Below are positions 16,357 to 25,359 of a stretch of 64,000 bases of DNA, piece after piece. Numbering within the stretch: the stretch's first letter is position 1; every line of letters begins with the position of its first letter. The DNA lies in the NCBI RefSeq assembly GCF_031082405.1, contig NZ_JAVHJU010000067.1, positions 248,001 to 312,000 of the forward strand, written 5' to 3'. Both the position numbers and the translations under genes were made by a program. The notes beneath the pieces were generated by a model. It worked only from the letters and a program-made list of their open reading frames with translations, did no database searches and was not told the origin of the DNA. This DNA comes from Amycolatopsis sp. A133. GTDB lineage: Bacteria > Actinomycetota > Actinomycetes > Mycobacteriales > Pseudonocardiaceae.

Positions 16357-17142
16357 ATGACCCGCACCCCGGTTCTCTACCTCAGCCACGGCGCCCCGCC
16401 GCTCGCCGACGACACCACGTGGACCCGCCAGCTCGCCGGCTGGTCCGCCGACCTGCCGCAGCCCCGCGCGATCCTGGTCGTGTCGGCGCACTGGGAGGAA
16501 GCCCCGCTGACCATCGGGGCGACGACGACCGTGCCGCTCGTCTACGACTTCTGGGGTTTCCCCGAGCGCTACTACCAGGTGAAGTACGCGGCGCCCGGCG
16601 CACCGGAGCTGGCCGGGAAGGTCCGCAAGCTGCTCCGCTCGACGACTGCGCCCATTCAAGGCAAGCCGGTGCACGACGCGCCGGAGCGCGGCCTCGACCA
16701 CGGCGCCTACGTGCCGCTGGTCGAGATGTACCCGGACGCCGACATCCCGGTGCTGCAGGTTTCGATGCCTTCGCTGGACCCGCAGGAGCTGTTCGACCTC
16801 GGCCGCAAGCTCGCACCGTTGCGGGACGAAGGCGTGCTGATCATCGGCAGCGGCTTCTTCACCCACAACCTGAGCGGCCTGGCCCGCGCCACCGACGGGA
16901 CACCGCCGTCGTGGTCGGCCGAGTTCGACCACTGGGGTGCGGAGGTCCTGCGCAGCGGCGACGTCGACACGCTGCTCGACTTCCGGCACAAGGCCCCGGC
17001 GGCGACGCTGGCGCACCCGCGGATCGAGCACTTCGCGCCCCTGTTCGTCTCCCTCGGCGCCACCTCGGACGAAGGATCCGGCCGCACGGTGATCGACGGC
17101 TTCTGGCACGGCCTGGCGAAACGCTCCCTGCAGTTCTCCTGA
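16357..17142 (+). CDS. LigB/DODA-type extradiol ring-cleavage dioxygenase
   Basis: A 261-residue cytosolic enzyme of the class III extradiol (4,5-DOPA dioxygenase, YgiD-like) family. The metal-binding residues are seen in LYLSHGAPPL (His), VVSAHWEE (His), and the catalytic ERGLDHGAYVPL block; GSGFFTHNL and the C-terminal DGFWHGLAKRSL complete the pattern. The physiological substrate in bacteria is usually unknown (a catecholic compound, zinc- or iron-dependent). Start ATG 16357, GGAG at 16347-16350. It is followed by a strong hairpin. Confidence 0.9.
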   Translation: MTRTPVLYLSHGAPPLADDTTWTRQLAGWSADLPQPRAILVVSAHWEEAPLTIGATTTVPLVYDFWGFPERYYQVKYAAPGAPELAGKVRKLLRSTTAPIQGKPVHDAPERGLDHGAYVPLVEMYPDADIPVLQVSMPSLDPQELFDLGRKLAPLRDEGVLIIGSGFFTHNLSGLARATDGTPPSWSAEFDHWGAEVLRSGDVDTLLDFRHKAPAATLAHPRIEHFAPLFVSLGATSDEGSGRTVIDGFWHGLAKRSLQFS

Positions 17143-17160
17143 CCTTCCCGCGAACGCGAG

Positions 17161-17195
17161 CGAGCCCCAGGAGCCGGTGCGGCTCCTGGGGCTCG
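17161..17195 (+). terminator. Hairpin terminator after the dioxygenase gene
   Basis: A perfect 15-bp stem (CGAGCCCCAGGAGCC and its complement) around a GGTGC loop, 18 bases past the stop. There is no T-run, as is common in high-GC actinobacteria. Confidence 0.75.
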
Positions 17196-17329
17196 TCGTC
17201 TCCAGGGAAGGAGAGCTATCCGGTGTTCGCGGGTGGACCCGCAGCCGCGGTCGCGTCGCCGGGCACTCCGTGCGAGGTCGCCCTCGCGGCGCGGTGGAGT
17301 GCCTGCCGCCGTGACAGCGGGGTTCGTGG

Positions 17330-17365
17330 GCCGGCGGGTTCCCCGGTTGCGGAGAACCCGCCGGC
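17330..17365 (-). terminator. Hairpin terminator of the chaplin-like gene
   Basis: An 11-bp perfect stem (GCCGGCGGGTT with AACCCGCCGGC) around a 14-base loop, 9 bases beyond the minus-strand stop at 17375. The rest of 17143-17374 holds only this hairpin and the one at 17161. Confidence 0.7.
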
Positions 17366-17374
17366 TTCACCGCA

Positions 17375-20300
17375 CTACTTGCGCTTGATCAGGCCCAGCA
17401 GCTTCGCGAGGAAGCCGGTGGAGTCCAGGCCCGACATCGCCGGCACCTGAGTGGCCGGGACGCTGTTCAGCACCGGCAGCTTGGCGCTGACCGGCAGCTG
17501 GGACGGATCGGCCGGGCTGGCCGGCAGGACCGAGGTGGCCGGCAGCGTCGGCACGGCCGAATCGGTCGGCAGGGCCGGCACCGCGACGGGCAGGGCACCG
17601 GTCGGCAGGTCCGCACGCTGGGCGTGGCCCGGCAGGACACCACCCAGGGCGGGCAGCGCCGGCATCGCGACCGGCAGGGCACCGGTCGGCAGGTCCGCAC
17701 GCGGGGTCTGACCCGGCAGGACACCACCCACGGCCGGCAGCGCCGGCATCGCCACGGGCAGACCCGCGGCCGGCAGGCCCGCACGCGGGGTCTGACCCGG
17801 CACGACACCACCGACGGCCGGCAGGGCCGGCATCGCGACGGGCAGGCCCGCGGTCGGCAGGTCCGCACGCTTGACCTGGGCCGGCAGCACGCCACCCACG
17901 GCCGGCAGCGCCGGCTTCGGCAGCGCCGGGACGCCGGAGAGGCCGCCCACGGCCGGCAGCTTCGCCGACTTCGTCAGCTGGGCCAGCGACTTGCCCGCCG
18001 ACGGGAGGTCAGCGCGCTTGATGCCGACCGGAACCGTGGTGGGCACGGCGGGGAGGCCATCGGCGGTCACCTCGGCGTCCGGCAGCTTCTTGGCCAGCTT
18101 GGACACGGCGGGCAGACTGCGGACCGGCAGACCCGCGGTCGGCAGGTTGCCGGCCAGTCCCGCCACCGTGGGCACAGCGAGCGGCAGCTTGCCGGTCAGC
18201 CGGTCCAGCGACGGCAGCCCACCGGTGAGCCCGGCGAGCGGCAGGCCGCCCAGCGAGGGCAGCCCCTTGACCGGCAGGTGGGCGGCCGGCAGGCCGCTGC
18301 GGAACGCGGCCAGCGACGGCAGTTCGCCCGCCGCCAGCTCCGAGCCCTGGGTCGGGAAGAGGGTGTCTTCGTCCTCGTTGATGCTCGTCAGGTTCGCCGC
18401 TTCCGCCCGGGCGACCCCGAGCAGCTCGAACGGCACCCCGAAGATCTGCACGGGAGCCGCGAACGCCCCGTACAGGTTGTTGCCCGACAGGCTGGAGTGG
18501 TCGCCCGCGGTGACGGACTTGCCGCCGTTCTCCGTCTCCAGCGTGTTGCCGCCGATGGCGTGCGTCACGCCGCCCACGGTCGCCGCGTCGCCGAACATCT
18601 GCGCGATCGCGGTCACCGGCAGGTCGAGGATGTTGCCCGAGAGCGCGCCTTCGACACCGGAGGTGCTGTCGTCGCCCGCGTTCTCGACCTCGGTCATGTT
18701 GATGCCGGTGCCCTTGGCGCCACCCAGCACGCTGGCGGCGTCCCCGAACACCTGCGCCACCGGCAGCGCGTCCGCGCCGACGATGTTGCCGGCCACGCTG
18801 CCGCGGTCGCCGTTGGTGGTGGCGTCGCCGCCCGCCTCCGACTCGACGTCGTTGGTGCCGGCGCCGCGGCCCAGCGCGGCGGCGGCGAGCCCGTCACCGA
18901 AGACCGTGCCGGCGCCCGCGACCGGGGCCTTCACGATGTTGCCGGTCAGCGCACCGTCCCGGCCGTCGGTCAGCGCGTCGCCGCCCGCCGAGGAGTCGGT
19001 GATGTTGTCGTTCTCGCCGGTGCCGATGCCCGCGAGGGCGCCACCGACGCCCATCGCCTGCAGGGGCAGCGAAACCGGGGCCTCGACGATGTTGCCGGCG
19101 CCGGCACCCGCCGGGCCGGTGGCCTTCACGTCGCCGCCCGCGTTGGACGTCGTGTCGGTCGAGCCCTTGCCGTGACCCTGGCCGACGAGGGCGCCACCGA
19201 TGTTGGCGGCCTGCACCGGCAGGGACGCGGGCACCGTGCCCAGGTTGGAGCTCAGGAAGCCGTTGTCGTCCTGGGTGCTGCCACCGCCGCCGCCGGAGAC
19301 GACCTTGGTCTCGTCGGCCGCGCCGGAGCCCTGGCCGACGAACGAGCCACCGATGCCGAAGACCTCGGCGGGGACACCGAGCGGCACCTGGACGAGGTTG
19401 CCCGAGCCGGCCGAGTCGTTGCCCTGGGTGCCGTCGTACGCCCCGGAGGTGACCGTCTTGTCCTCGGTCGCCGTGCCGGACGCGTTGCCGATGTGGCTGC
19501 CGCCGACACCGAAGACCTCGGGCGCGCCCGCGGCCTGGGTGTTGACGATGTTGCCGCCGAGGACGGCGCCGTTGCCCTTGGTGTAGCTGCCGTTGCCGGC
19601 GTTGGCGTCGGTCGTGTTGTCGTGCGCGGCGATCGCCTGGCCGATGTAGGTGCCACCGATGCCGAAGGCCTCGACCGGCAGCGCGAGCGACGGGTTCAGG
19701 ACGTTGCCCGACCCGGTCGAGTCGTCACCGGTCGTCTTGACGAAGCCACCCGAGTCGACAGTGCTGGAGGAGCTGCCGACGTTGGGGACACCCGACGAGG
19801 CGTTGCCGATCCACGAGCCCGCGACACCCGCGACGTTCGCGATCGGGGACAGCGAGGCCGCCCCGCCGTTGCCGGAGAGGAACGAGTCGTCGCCGCTGGT
19901 CTCGAGGTAGGTCGGGATGCCGAGGCTGCCCTTGCGGGTGGCGCCGGCCGTGGCGTCGGCGGCGGTGTCGCAGCCGTCCGAGTTCGCCAGCGAGCCCCAC
20001 GCCGCACCGGAGTTGCAGTTGAACTTGGCCGGCAGGGCGATCGGCGCGCCGACCACGTTGCCCGACCCGGAGGCCTTGTCGCCGGAGCTCAGCAGCGAGC
20101 CGCCGGACGCCGCGACGGTGTCGGCCGAGTAACCGTGGCTCTGCCCGTTGCCGAGCAGGTAGGAAGCGGCGTTGCCGGTCACCTGCACCGGGGTGGCGAA
20201 CTGGCCCGCCACCACGTTGCCGGAGAGGGCCGAGCCGTCGCCGTCGGTGTCGACCTCGCCGGTCTCGGTCGTGCTCTGGCTGGCCGAACCACCGGTCACG

Positions 20301-20893
20301 CGGCCGGTGCCGCCGGCGACGCCGCCGCCGTTCCCGGCGATCTGGACGGGCAGCGCCCAGTCGAGGATGACGGCGTTGCCCGCGATGCTCGAGTCTTCGC
20401 CGGTCGTCTTGACGTCGCGGTCGTGGCCCCAGCTCTGCTGGTGCCGGGTGCCGTTGACGTGCGCGTCGCCGACCACGCCGATGGCGTTGTCCACGATCTG
20501 GATCGGGACGACGACGTCGCCGCTGATCTTGTTGCCCTTGAGGTTCTTGTGGCCCGGGGTGAAGCCGCCCGCACCGTCGGTCCCCGACGCACCACCGAGG
20601 GTGGTGTCGTTGATCGGGCTGGAGTAGTCGAGGTGCTCAGAGGCCTGGTTGACGGCCTTGCTGATCGGCTTGGTGCTCAGCTCCGTCTGCCCGGCGGGCA
20701 GGTCCAGCTGGCCGAAGGGGGTGCCGACCGCGTTGTTGGCTTCCTGGATCGGAGCCGTGACGTTCAGGTCGAGCGGTGAGGCAGGGGTGTCAGGGCTGAC
20801 GTTCTCGTCAGCCGAGGCGATGCCGGTGCCCAGCATCAGCAACCCACCCGTGACAAATGCGGTCTGGAGTCCGCGCTTTGCCCACGTCTGCAT
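17375..20893 (-). CDS. Giant secreted protein with 14 chaplin-like repeats
   Basis: A 1172-residue exported protein. A Sec signal peptide ends at GIASADE. Residues ~85-790 hold about 14 degenerate units of 40-60 residues built on SGNxVxxPxxxPxxxFGxxG (for example GSGNLVQVPLGVPAEVFG, LSGNVVAGQFATPVQVTGN). That is the core pattern of streptomycete chaplins, the amyloid-forming proteins that make aerial structures hydrophobic. In place of the two chaplin Cys most units have Gly or Asn; only one unit (FNCNSG...DGC) retains Cys. The C-terminal third is Leu/Pro/Ala/Gly-rich, with three to four 28-residue repeats, ending LLGLIKRK; there is no sortase signal. Start ATG 20893 has AAGGAG upstream; an ATG at 20911 is possible. 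A surface role in aggregation or hydrophobicity is inferred. Confidence 0.75.
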   Translation of the reverse strand: MQTWAKRGLQTAFVTGGLLMLGTGIASADENVSPDTPASPLDLNVTAPIQEANNAVGTPFGQLDLPAGQTELSTKPISKAVNQASEHLDYSSPINDTTLGGASGTDGAGGFTPGHKNLKGNKISGDVVVPIQIVDNAIGVVGDAHVNGTRHQQSWGHDRDVKTTGEDSSIAGNAVILDWALPVQIAGNGGGVAGGTGRVTGGSASQSTTETGEVDTDGDGSALSGNVVAGQFATPVQVTGNAASYLLGNGQSHGYSADTVAASGGSLLSSGDKASGSGNVVGAPIALPAKFNCNSGAAWGSLANSDGCDTAADATAGATRKGSLGIPTYLETSGDDSFLSGNGGAASLSPIANVAGVAGSWIGNASSGVPNVGSSSSTVDSGGFVKTTGDDSTGSGNVLNPSLALPVEAFGIGGTYIGQAIAAHDNTTDANAGNGSYTKGNGAVLGGNIVNTQAAGAPEVFGVGGSHIGNASGTATEDKTVTSGAYDGTQGNDSAGSGNLVQVPLGVPAEVFGIGGSFVGQGSGAADETKVVSGGGGGSTQDDNGFLSSNLGTVPASLPVQAANIGGALVGQGHGKGSTDTTSNAGGDVKATGPAGAGAGNIVEAPVSLPLQAMGVGGALAGIGTGENDNITDSSAGGDALTDGRDGALTGNIVKAPVAGAGTVFGDGLAAAALGRGAGTNDVESEAGGDATTNGDRGSVAGNIVGADALPVAQVFGDAASVLGGAKGTGINMTEVENAGDDSTSGVEGALSGNILDLPVTAIAQMFGDAATVGGVTHAIGGNTLETENGGKSVTAGDHSSLSGNNLYGAFAAPVQIFGVPFELLGVARAEAANLTSINEDEDTLFPTQGSELAAGELPSLAAFRSGLPAAHLPVKGLPSLGGLPLAGLTGGLPSLDRLTGKLPLAVPTVAGLAGNLPTAGLPVRSLPAVSKLAKKLPDAEVTADGLPAVPTTVPVGIKRADLPSAGKSLAQLTKSAKLPAVGGLSGVPALPKPALPAVGGVLPAQVKRADLPTAGLPVAMPALPAVGGVVPGQTPRAGLPAAGLPVAMPALPAVGGVLPGQTPRADLPTGALPVAMPALPALGGVLPGHAQRADLPTGALPVAVPALPTDSAVPTLPATSVLPASPADPSQLPVSAKLPVLNSVPATQVPAMSGLDSTGFLAKLLGLIKRK
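17575..17910 (-). repeat. 84-bp tandem repeat within the chaplin-like gene
   Basis: Three complete and flanking partial copies of an 84-bp unit encode 28 residues of the type ADLPTGALPVAMPALPALGG plus VLPGHAQR. Adjacent copies are nearly the same at DNA level (for example the GTCGGCAGGTCCGCACGC segment at 17601 and 17685), so copy number may vary between strains. Confidence 0.75.
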
Positions 20894-21098
20894 GGGGTTT
20901 TTCTCCTTCATTTCGGGTTCCCTTGCGGGTTCATGGGGGTGCGCTCGTCGAAAAGGGAATGTGTCCGAGCCGCACCGAGGGGGTGGAACTTCGTGCGGGC
21001 GCGAGAAAGCGCACCGCCGTGTCACGGGGATGGAGCGGACGCGAAGCCGTCAGTGAACGACGGACGTGGACGCGTCAGCGACCCGTGAAGGGAGGTGT

Positions 21099-22079
21099 TC
21101 AGTCAGGAGTGACGCCGGGCTGTTCGCCCGGGGTGCGCAGCGAGTGGCGCAGGCCGGCGCGGCTCATCGCCGCGACGGCGGTGTCGACGGCTTCGGTCGT
21201 CCAGAACGGAACGCCGAAGTTGAAGCCGTCGAGGTGTCCACCGGGGGCCGTGGTGCTGCCCGGGGCGGTGGGGACGGCCGGCGCAACCGGGAGCTGCGCC
21301 GGGGTCAGCGGCGACGGCAGGTCACGGTGCCGGTCGCGGGAGTGGCCCGCGGCACCGGTGACGTCGTCATGGGGCAAGCCCGCCGACGCGAGCGCGGCGC
21401 GCAACGCGGCGGGGAGTTCGACGGTCGAGACGGCGGGAACGCCTGCCGTCTGGCCGGCACCGGAGGTCACCGGCTCCGTCCCGGCCGGGGCGAGCCCCGG
21501 GACGCCGGGGAGTGGGACCAGGTTGCCGTGCCCGGCCGGGTCGAGCAGCTGCCACACCTGGCGGCCGAAGTCCTTGGCCGGCGCGGGGGCGATGGTCTCC
21601 TCGATGACCTGGCGGGTGTCCTCGGGCTTGCGCACGATGTGCTCGAACGCGCCGAGGGTGCGCTGGGCCGGGCTCAGCACGGCGTCGTCGGTGAGGTCCG
21701 ACACCGAGCCGCTGACGCGCTCGGAGGCCTCGCGGCCGACGGTGCCGGCGTCGGTGGCGTCGCACGGACGCGGGGCCTGCGGCTCGCTCCACGTCGTCGC
21801 TTCCTGGTGGCACGCCGCTTCGGCGACACCACCGGCGACGTCGCCGGAGAAGTGCCCGACACCGTGGTTCACGTCGCCGATCCCGCCCGCCGTGGCGTCG
21901 GTGACCGGGGTGACGGAAGCGGTGCCGACCTCGACGGTGTCCGCGGACGCGGCCGCACCGGAGACGAGCCACGCGGCGGCAGTGCCCGCCACCGCGCCAC
22001 CGAGCACGAGCAGCGCACGCGACACGAGACGGCCGACGCGCTTGGCGCCCTGCCCCTCGTTCGCCGCGGTGTTCGCCAC
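21099..22079 (-). CDS. Exported protein of unknown function
   Basis: A 326-residue protein with a long signal peptide or N-terminal anchor (SRALLVLGGAVAGTAAAWLVSG, then AAASADTVEVG). The mature part is acidic to neutral, has two Cys (EAACHQEA, PRPCDATD) that may form a disulfide, a Pro/Ala-rich second half, and no recognised domain. GTG start 22079 with GAGGAG seven bases upstream. It lies directly before the chaplin-like gene on the same strand with a 205-bp gap, so a shared surface role is possible. Not recognised. Confidence 0.7.
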   Translation of the reverse strand: MANTAANEGQGAKRVGRLVSRALLVLGGAVAGTAAAWLVSGAAASADTVEVGTASVTPVTDATAGGIGDVNHGVGHFSGDVAGGVAEAACHQEATTWSEPQAPRPCDATDAGTVGREASERVSGSVSDLTDDAVLSPAQRTLGAFEHIVRKPEDTRQVIEETIAPAPAKDFGRQVWQLLDPAGHGNLVPLPGVPGLAPAGTEPVTSGAGQTAGVPAVSTVELPAALRAALASAGLPHDDVTGAAGHSRDRHRDLPSPLTPAQLPVAPAVPTAPGSTTAPGGHLDGFNFGVPFWTTEAVDTAVAAMSRAGLRHSLRTPGEQPGVTPD

Positions 22080-22352
22080 TCGATGTCTCCTCAATGCTTT
22101 CGGGGGTTCCGGGTGGCGGAGCCCCCGGCCGGTTGTTGCAGCGCCTGCTTCGTGATCCAGCCGTTGCGGAAGCGACCTAACCAAACCCGCGCCGCGCCGC
22201 GCACCCTTGACACGGCTTGATGCCCCCATCGTGTGAAAGACACACGGTGCAGCCCGATTTGACGGTCGGTGATCAGGCCTGGCCGCCGCGTGTGTCGGAC
22301 GCGGCCGCGGTAAAGCGGCCGAATCGGGCGGTCCAGCCGCTACGGTGAGCCG

Positions 22353-23558
22353 GTGACCCACGCGCGACGCGAAGACCCGTTCCTGCCGAAGCACGAGGAC
22401 GTCACCGGGCTGATCCCCCGGGGCCTGCGCATCAGCGCGGCCCTGGCGTGGCGGTTCATCGTGGTGATCGCGGCGCTCTACGCCGTGGTCTGGGTGATCG
22501 GCTACCTGTCCGTCGTCATCATCCCGCTGTCCATCGCCCTGCTGCTGTCGGCGCTGCTCGCGCCGGCGGTGCAGAAACTGGTGGCGGTGCGGTTCCCGCG
22601 CGGGCTGGCGACGGCGATCGTGCTGATCGCCGGGCTGGCGGTGCTGGGCGGGCTGCTGACGTTCGTCATCACCCAGTTCTCCTCGGGCCTGCCCCAGCTG
22701 CAGAAGCAGCTGAACGACAGCCTCAACCAGATCAAGGACTGGCTGCTCAACGGTCCGCCGCACCTGCGCCAGGAGCAGATCCAGGACTTCATCAACCAGG
22801 CGATCGGGTTCCTCCAGAACAACCAGGCGTCCATCACGACGACCGCGCTGACGACGGCGAGCACCGTCGGCGAGATCCTGACCGGCTTCCTGCTGACGCT
22901 GTTCGTCACGATCTTCTTCCTCAGCGGCGGCGAAGGCATCTGGACGTTCCTGGTCCGGGCCGTGCCCTCGCGGGTGCGCAACCGCGTCGACGTCGCCGGG
23001 CGCCGCGGGTTCGCGTCGCTGGTCAGCTACGTGCGGGCGACGGCCGCGGTCGCCGTGGTCGACGCCGTCGGCATCGGCGTCGGCCTGTGGATCGTGGGTG
23101 TGCCGCTGGTGATCCCGCTGGCGACGCTGGTCTTCATCGGCGCGTTCATCCCGATCATCGGCGCCGTCATCGCCGGCGGCGTCGCGGTGTTGATCGCCCT
23201 GGTGACGAACGGGGTCATCGGCGCCGTGATCGTGCTGGCCATCGTGATCGGCGTCATGCAGCTGGAGAGCCACATCCTGCAGCCGCTGCTGCTCGGGCGG
23301 GCGGTGAAGCTGCACCCCTTGGCCGTGGTCCTGGCCATCACCGCCGGCCTGGTCGCGGGCGGGATCGCCGGCGCGCTGCTGGCCGTGCCGCTGCTGGCGG
23401 TGCTGAACGCCGGCGTCCGGTCGCTGCTGCACGAGACCAACCCCGACCCGGCCGAGGTGAACGTCCTCAAGGACCAGGCCGCGCAGCCGAACGACGCCGA
23501 GCCCGGCACCCCGAAGGCGACGGTGCCGACCGTCGGCGAAGACGACGACAAGAAGTGA
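22353..23558 (+). CDS. AI-2E/PerM family permease
   Basis: A 401-residue membrane protein with about eight helices in the PerM/UPF0118 layout: two N-terminal helices, a soluble amphipathic stretch (residues ~115-165: LPQLQKQLNDSLNQIKDWLL), then SLVSYVRATAAVAVVDAVGIGVGLWIVG and the late motifs GAFIPIIGAVIAG and ESHILQPLLLGRAVKLHPLAV, typical of the family. Members export small molecules, some act as sodium/proton antiporters, and the AI-2 assignment is not general. The C-terminus is hydrophilic and acidic. The stop overlaps the GTG of the histidine kinase gene by 4 bases, so transporter and two-component system form one unit. Confidence 0.85.
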   Translation: MTHARREDPFLPKHEDVTGLIPRGLRISAALAWRFIVVIAALYAVVWVIGYLSVVIIPLSIALLLSALLAPAVQKLVAVRFPRGLATAIVLIAGLAVLGGLLTFVITQFSSGLPQLQKQLNDSLNQIKDWLLNGPPHLRQEQIQDFINQAIGFLQNNQASITTTALTTASTVGEILTGFLLTLFVTIFFLSGGEGIWTFLVRAVPSRVRNRVDVAGRRGFASLVSYVRATAAVAVVDAVGIGVGLWIVGVPLVIPLATLVFIGAFIPIIGAVIAGGVAVLIALVTNGVIGAVIVLAIVIGVMQLESHILQPLLLGRAVKLHPLAVVLAITAGLVAGGIAGALLAVPLLAVLNAGVRSLLHETNPDPAEVNVLKDQAAQPNDAEPGTPKATVPTVGEDDDKK

Positions 23559-24691
23559 CCGTCCGGAGGACGCCCGACCCGGTCACCCCCATGTGGCGGG
23601 GCGTGCTCGCGTTCCGGGTGCTCACCTGGGCGTTCGCCTGCGGCACGGTGATCGTCCAGAGCGGCGAGTACCGGCGCGAGTGGCTGGCGTGGGCGATCCT
23701 CGGCGTGATGGCCCTCTGGTCGGTCGTCAGCAGCTTCCTCTACCTGCGCGAGCGGACGCGGCCACCGGCGCTGGTCGTCTTCGACCTCGTGCTGACCACG
23801 GGGCTGCTGCTGACCTCGCCGTGGGTGCTCAGCGACGCGCAGTTCGCGTTGAACGTCCCGCTCATCACCACGGTGTGGGCGGCCGTGGCGCCGGTCGCCG
23901 CGGGCGCGCGGTTCGGCGCGGTCGGCGGGGTGCTCGCCGGGCTGGTGGTCGGGGTGGCGACCGGGCTGGCGCGGGAGAAGTTCGACCTCGACATCGCCCG
24001 CGACGGCGTCCTGCTCGCCGCCGCCGGCCTGCTGGTCGGCATGGCCGCGACGATGGCCCGCCGCTCGGCCGCGCGGCTGGAGCAGGCGCTGCGGAAGGAA
24101 GCGGCGACGGCCGAGCGGGAGCGGCTGGCCCGGTCGATCCACGACAGCGTGCTGCAGGTGCTCGCGCGGGTCCGCAAGCGCGGCAACGAGGTCGGCGGTG
24201 AAGCGGCGGAGCTGGCCCGGCTGGCCGGTGAGCAGGAGATCGCGCTGCGGGCGCTGGTGACGACCGAGCCGGTGAAACCGAACGACAGCGGCACGATGAG
24301 CCTGCGCTCCGCGTTGCAGCTGCTCGCGACGTCGTCGGTGCAGGTCTCGGCCCCGGCGGACGACGTCGAGCTGCCGGCGCACGTCACCGGCGAACTGGTC
24401 GCCGTGACCCGCGAAGCACTGGCGAACGTCGAAAAGCACGCGGGCCCGGACGCGCACGCGTGGGTGCTGCTCGAGGACCTCGGCAACGAGGTGGTGGTGA
24501 GCATCCGCGACGACGGACCGGGCATACCGGACGGCGTTCTCGAGCAAGCGGCCGCGGCGGGGCACCTCGGCGTGGTGGAATCCATCCGGGGGCGGGTGCG
24601 CGACCTCGGGGGGAGCGCGACCCTCGACACCGGGCCCGGCCGGGGCACGGAGTGGGAGGTCAGAGTGCCGAACGCGAGGGGTGCGAGATGA
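23555..24691 (+). CDS. Sensor histidine kinase (MacS-like, HisKA_3 type)
   Basis: A 378-residue inner-membrane sensor. Five or so N-terminal helices with short loops (residues ~12-165) resemble the DUF5931 sensing module of MacS-type kinases. The HisKA_3 helix ERERLARSIHDSVLQVLARV carries the phospho-accepting His. The ATPase domain shows REALANVEKHAG (N box), IRDDGPGIPDG (G1) and GHLGVVESIRGRV. The substrate signal is probably membrane- or envelope-related. GTG 23555 overlaps the permease stop (GTGA); ATG 23591 is an alternative. The response regulator follows with an ATGA overlap. Confidence 0.88.
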   Translation: MTVRRTPDPVTPMWRGVLAFRVLTWAFACGTVIVQSGEYRREWLAWAILGVMALWSVVSSFLYLRERTRPPALVVFDLVLTTGLLLTSPWVLSDAQFALNVPLITTVWAAVAPVAAGARFGAVGGVLAGLVVGVATGLAREKFDLDIARDGVLLAAAGLLVGMAATMARRSAARLEQALRKEAATAERERLARSIHDSVLQVLARVRKRGNEVGGEAAELARLAGEQEIALRALVTTEPVKPNDSGTMSLRSALQLLATSSVQVSAPADDVELPAHVTGELVAVTREALANVEKHAGPDAHAWVLLEDLGNEVVVSIRDDGPGIPDGVLEQAAAAGHLGVVESIRGRVRDLGGSATLDTGPGRGTEWEVRVPNARGAR

Positions 24692-25356
24692 GTGACGAGC
24701 CGCGGATCTCCGTGATGGTGGTCGACGACCACCCGATCTGGCGCGACGGGGTGGCCCGCGACCTGACCGAAAACGGTTTCGACGTGAAGGCGACCGCGCC
24801 GGACGCCGACGCGGCGCTGCGGATCGCGCGCACCGTGCAGCCGGACGTCGTCCTGATGGACCTCAACCTCGGCAGCACGTCGGGTGTGGACGCCACCCGC
24901 GAGATCACCGCGGCGCTGCCGTCGACGAAGGTGCTGGTGCTCTCGGCGAGCGGCGAGCACAAGGACGTCCTGGAGGCGGTGAAGGCCGGCGCGTCCGGCT
25001 ACCTGGTCAAGTCGGCGTCCGCGGTGGAGCTGGTCGACGCCGTCCACCGCACCGCCGCGGGCGACCCGGTGTTCACCGCCGGCCTGGCCGGGCTGGTGCT
25101 CGGGGAGTACCGGCGGATGGCCGATGCGTCGATCCAGGACACCGCGGGCGCGGAGCCGCCCCGGCTGACCGAGCGCGAAACCGACGTCCTGCGCCTGGTC
25201 GCGAAGGGGCTGACCGCGCGGCAGATCGCCGAGCGGCTCGTGCTGTCGCACCGCACGGTGGAGAACCACGTGCAGTCGACGCTGCGGAAGCTGCAGCTGC
25301 ACAACCGCGTCGAGCTGGCCCGGTACGCGATCGAGCACGGCCTCGACGAGGAATAA
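24688..25356 (+). CDS. LuxR/NarL-family response regulator
   Basis: A 222-residue DNA-binding regulator. Receiver domain: VMVVDDHPIWRDG (acidic pocket), VLMDLNLGSTSG (phospho-Asp), VLVLSASGEH and YLVKSAS (Lys). The C-terminal LuxR helix-turn-helix is LTERETDVLRLVAKGLTARQIAERLVLSHRTVENHVQSTLRKL. It is the cognate partner of the kinase at 23555, with which it overlaps by 4 bases. Confidence 0.93.
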   Translation: MSDEPRISVMVVDDHPIWRDGVARDLTENGFDVKATAPDADAALRIARTVQPDVVLMDLNLGSTSGVDATREITAALPSTKVLVLSASGEHKDVLEAVKAGASGYLVKSASAVELVDAVHRTAAGDPVFTAGLAGLVLGEYRRMADASIQDTAGAEPPRLTERETDVLRLVAKGLTARQIAERLVLSHRTVENHVQSTLRKLQLHNRVELARYAIEHGLDEE

Positions 25357-25359
25357 CCG

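Noticed and set aside
22207..22240. Promoter with TTGACA before the permease gene
   Set aside because: A TTGACA is present at 22207, but no suitable -10 hexamer follows at 16-18 bases.
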